From the NCBI GenBank assembly GCA_029857975.1, contig JAOUFX010000159.1:1-6753 (forward strand): a stretch of DNA of 6,753 nucleotides, written 5' to 3'. This stretch comes from Deltaproteobacteria bacterium (GTDB lineage: Bacteria; Desulfobacterota; SM23-61). The notes beneath the pieces were generated by a model. That model was not told the DNA's origin and did not search any database. It saw nothing but the letters and a program-made list of their open reading frames with translations. Shown here piece after piece: positions 5,365 to 6,753 of the stretch (its first letter is position 1; each line of letters opens with the position of its first letter). The position numbers were made by a program, and so were the translations under genes.

Positions 5365-6636
5365 GTGAGGCCTATTTTGAACCTGGTTAGTGGGCGAGTC
5401 TTCTATGGCTGGTGGATCGTAGTTCTCGGGTCCTTAATCCAAGTCGTGGGCGGAGGCATTCTTTACCAAAGCTTTACGGTCTTTTTCCTGCCCTTGAAGC
5501 GGGACTTAGGGGTGAGCAGTGCGGCGATTTCGCTTCTATATGGGGCCGCTCGTCTTGAAGGAGGATTTGAAGGACCCGTGGTCGGATATCTGATAGACCG
5601 GCTGGGGGCCAGGACACTCATTATTATCGGGGCGAGCATGGCCGGCGTGGGTCTGATATTGCTGGCAACGGTCCACAGTTATCTTTCTTTCTTTCTGATT
5701 TACATATTTATTGTCTCTTTAGGATATAACGCCGGTTTTTTTCACCCTGCCTCCGCGGCGGTAACCAAGTGGTTTATCCGCCACCGAGGGCTGGGTTTAT
5801 CCATCCTCGGTGCTTCCATGTGTGTCGGTGGGATGATCATGGCTCCGTTGCTTTCCCACATCATCCTGAGCTTCGGCTGGCGCACCGGTGCAGTCATCTC
5901 CGGACTCATTATTTTGATAGTAGCTCTGCCGGCAGCCTTCCCCATCCGCCGTTCTCCCGAAGCGCTGGGACTTTTGCCGGACGGGAGGCCGGATCGGGAA
6001 GACCATCCTGAGGACTCGAAAAAAGAACGTCATCAAATAGCAGATGTTGACTTTACCGTAAGGGAAGCCTTGAAAACCGTACATTATTGGTTGCTGATGG
6101 CCAGTATCACCTTGCGACTGCTGGTCACCGTGGCCTTAAACACCCACTTCATTCCGATTTTAGTCTGGAAAGGGATGAATGAGGCGACGGCTGCCTATCT
6201 GGTAAGCCTTTTTGCCTTGTGCACAATTTTTACTACCCTATTGATCGGATGGATGGGAGATCGCATGAGTAAACCCCTTTTATGTAGCGCGGGGATCCTG
6301 CCCATGATCTTGGCCCTGGTGGGTCTGATCTTTAGTAAAGAAAGCGCAATCCTTTACTCCCTGCCCGTCGGGTTATCGATTATCATGGGGACTATGCCTC
6401 TTAACTGGGCCATAATTGGCGATTTTTTTGGACGGCGGAGTTATGCCACTTTGCGGGGGATTATGGGAATATTTTACGGCGTTGCCACATTTGTATCTCC
6501 AATTTATGCCGGATGGATTTTTGACCTCACCGGGAGCTATACCATCGTCCTCTTAACCTTCGCCATTGTTCTGGCGATCGCCGCCATCTTTTTTGCCTGG
6601 TTACGGCCCCCTTCTCCAAAACGCCTATTTTTTTAA
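5365..6636 (+). CDS. MFS transporter, oxalate/formate-monocarboxylate carrier type
   Basis: A 423-residue inner-membrane secondary transporter with 12 predicted helices in two halves joined by a charged loop (~195-235). FYGWWIVV near the N-terminus, the loop-2/3 motif GYLIDRLGAR (74-83), its second-half copy GWMGDRMSKP (295-304), the WFIRHRGLGLSI segment (136-147), GWRTGAV (171-177) and RRSPEALGLLPDG (195-207) are typical of the oxalate:formate antiporter and monocarboxylate transporter branch of the MFS. A small organic acid is the likely substrate, but this cannot be fixed from sequence. GTG 5365 has no Shine-Dalgarno; TTG 5377 has GAGG at 5367-5370, 6 nt upstream, and would give 419 residues beginning MNLVSGRVFYGWW, so the start is ambiguous. 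It stands alone, with its own candidate promoter, and runs opposite to the pilin unit. Confidence 0.93.
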   Translation: MRPILNLVSGRVFYGWWIVVLGSLIQVVGGGILYQSFTVFFLPLKRDLGVSSAAISLLYGAARLEGGFEGPVVGYLIDRLGARTLIIIGASMAGVGLILLATVHSYLSFFLIYIFIVSLGYNAGFFHPASAAVTKWFIRHRGLGLSILGASMCVGGMIMAPLLSHIILSFGWRTGAVISGLIILIVALPAAFPIRRSPEALGLLPDGRPDREDHPEDSKKERHQIADVDFTVREALKTVHYWLLMASITLRLLVTVALNTHFIPILVWKGMNEATAAYLVSLFALCTIFTTLLIGWMGDRMSKPLLCSAGILPMILALVGLIFSKESAILYSLPVGLSIIMGTMPLNWAIIGDFFGRRSYATLRGIMGIFYGVATFVSPIYAGWIFDLTGSYTIVLLTFAIVLAIAAIFFAWLRPPSPKRLFF

Positions 6637-6682
6637 TTTGCTACCTTGATAGTATAGGAAATTCCTTTTTGGACACGGATTC

Positions 6683-6713
6683 ACCCTGTTAGATGTTTAC
6701 TGTCTAACAGGGT
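6683..6713. repeat. 11-bp perfect stem-loop downstream of the MFS gene
   Basis: ACCCTGTTAGA (6683-6693) pairs exactly with TCTAACAGGGT (6703-6713) around a 9-nt loop. No T-run follows on either strand, so it does not fit a standard intrinsic terminator, although it could end or protect the MFS transcript. It is bracketed by near-identical 9-mers, ACACGGATT (6673-6681) and ACACAGATT (6716-6724), which suggests a dispersed intergenic repeat or a small insertion. Confidence 0.5.
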
Positions 6714-6753
6714 AAACACAGATTATCAGGATAAACTAAAAAAAAATAATTAT

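Noticed and set aside
6656..6670. AGGAA-A-TTCCT followed by T-run as terminator after the MFS gene
   Set aside because: The two arms are separated by a single base, which cannot form a hairpin loop.

Overview
The window reads as chromosomal DNA from an anaerobic or facultative Gram-negative bacterium. The gene content (a DMSO-reductase-superfamily molybdoenzyme, a GspG-like pseudopilin, a Cache-type sensor kinase with a DivK-like receiver, and an oxalate/formate-monocarboxylate type MFS carrier) would fit a Desulfobacterota (former Deltaproteobacteria) genome. This is an inference from gene style only, because no rRNA or marker gene is present.

Layout. (1) 2-1279, + strand: the C-terminal ~425 residues of a molybdopterin oxidoreductase, cut by the left edge. 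(2) 1280-1882: a gene-free, AT-rich stretch of about 600 bp with several inverted repeats, including a candidate 142-bp miniature element (1629-1770). (3) 1883-4752, - strand: a compact three-gene unit transcribed right to left, pseudopilin (4234-4752), then a membrane sensor histidine kinase (2272-4218), then a stand-alone receiver protein (1883-2269). Gaps are 15 and 2 nt. (4) 4753-5364: an intergenic region with a candidate minus-strand promoter for the pilin unit, a possible decayed LysR/CysB-type regulator fragment, and a candidate promoter and palindrome for the next gene. (5) 5365-6636, + strand: a 12-helix MFS transporter. (6) 6637-6753: an intergenic tail with an 11-bp stem-loop flanked by short direct repeats.

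How the genes may work together. The kinase has a periplasmic or extracytoplasmic sensor domain, HAMP, HisKA and HATPase_c but no receiver of its own, so the receiver encoded 2 nt downstream is its natural partner. That receiver has no output domain, so the signal probably passes on by protein contact or a phosphorelay. The pseudopilin encoded first suggests the unit might couple a pilus or type II secretion-like fibre to a two-component signal. This coupling is the most interesting hypothesis in the window, but it rests on gene order only. The molybdoenzyme and the transporter look like unrelated neighbours on the opposite strand.
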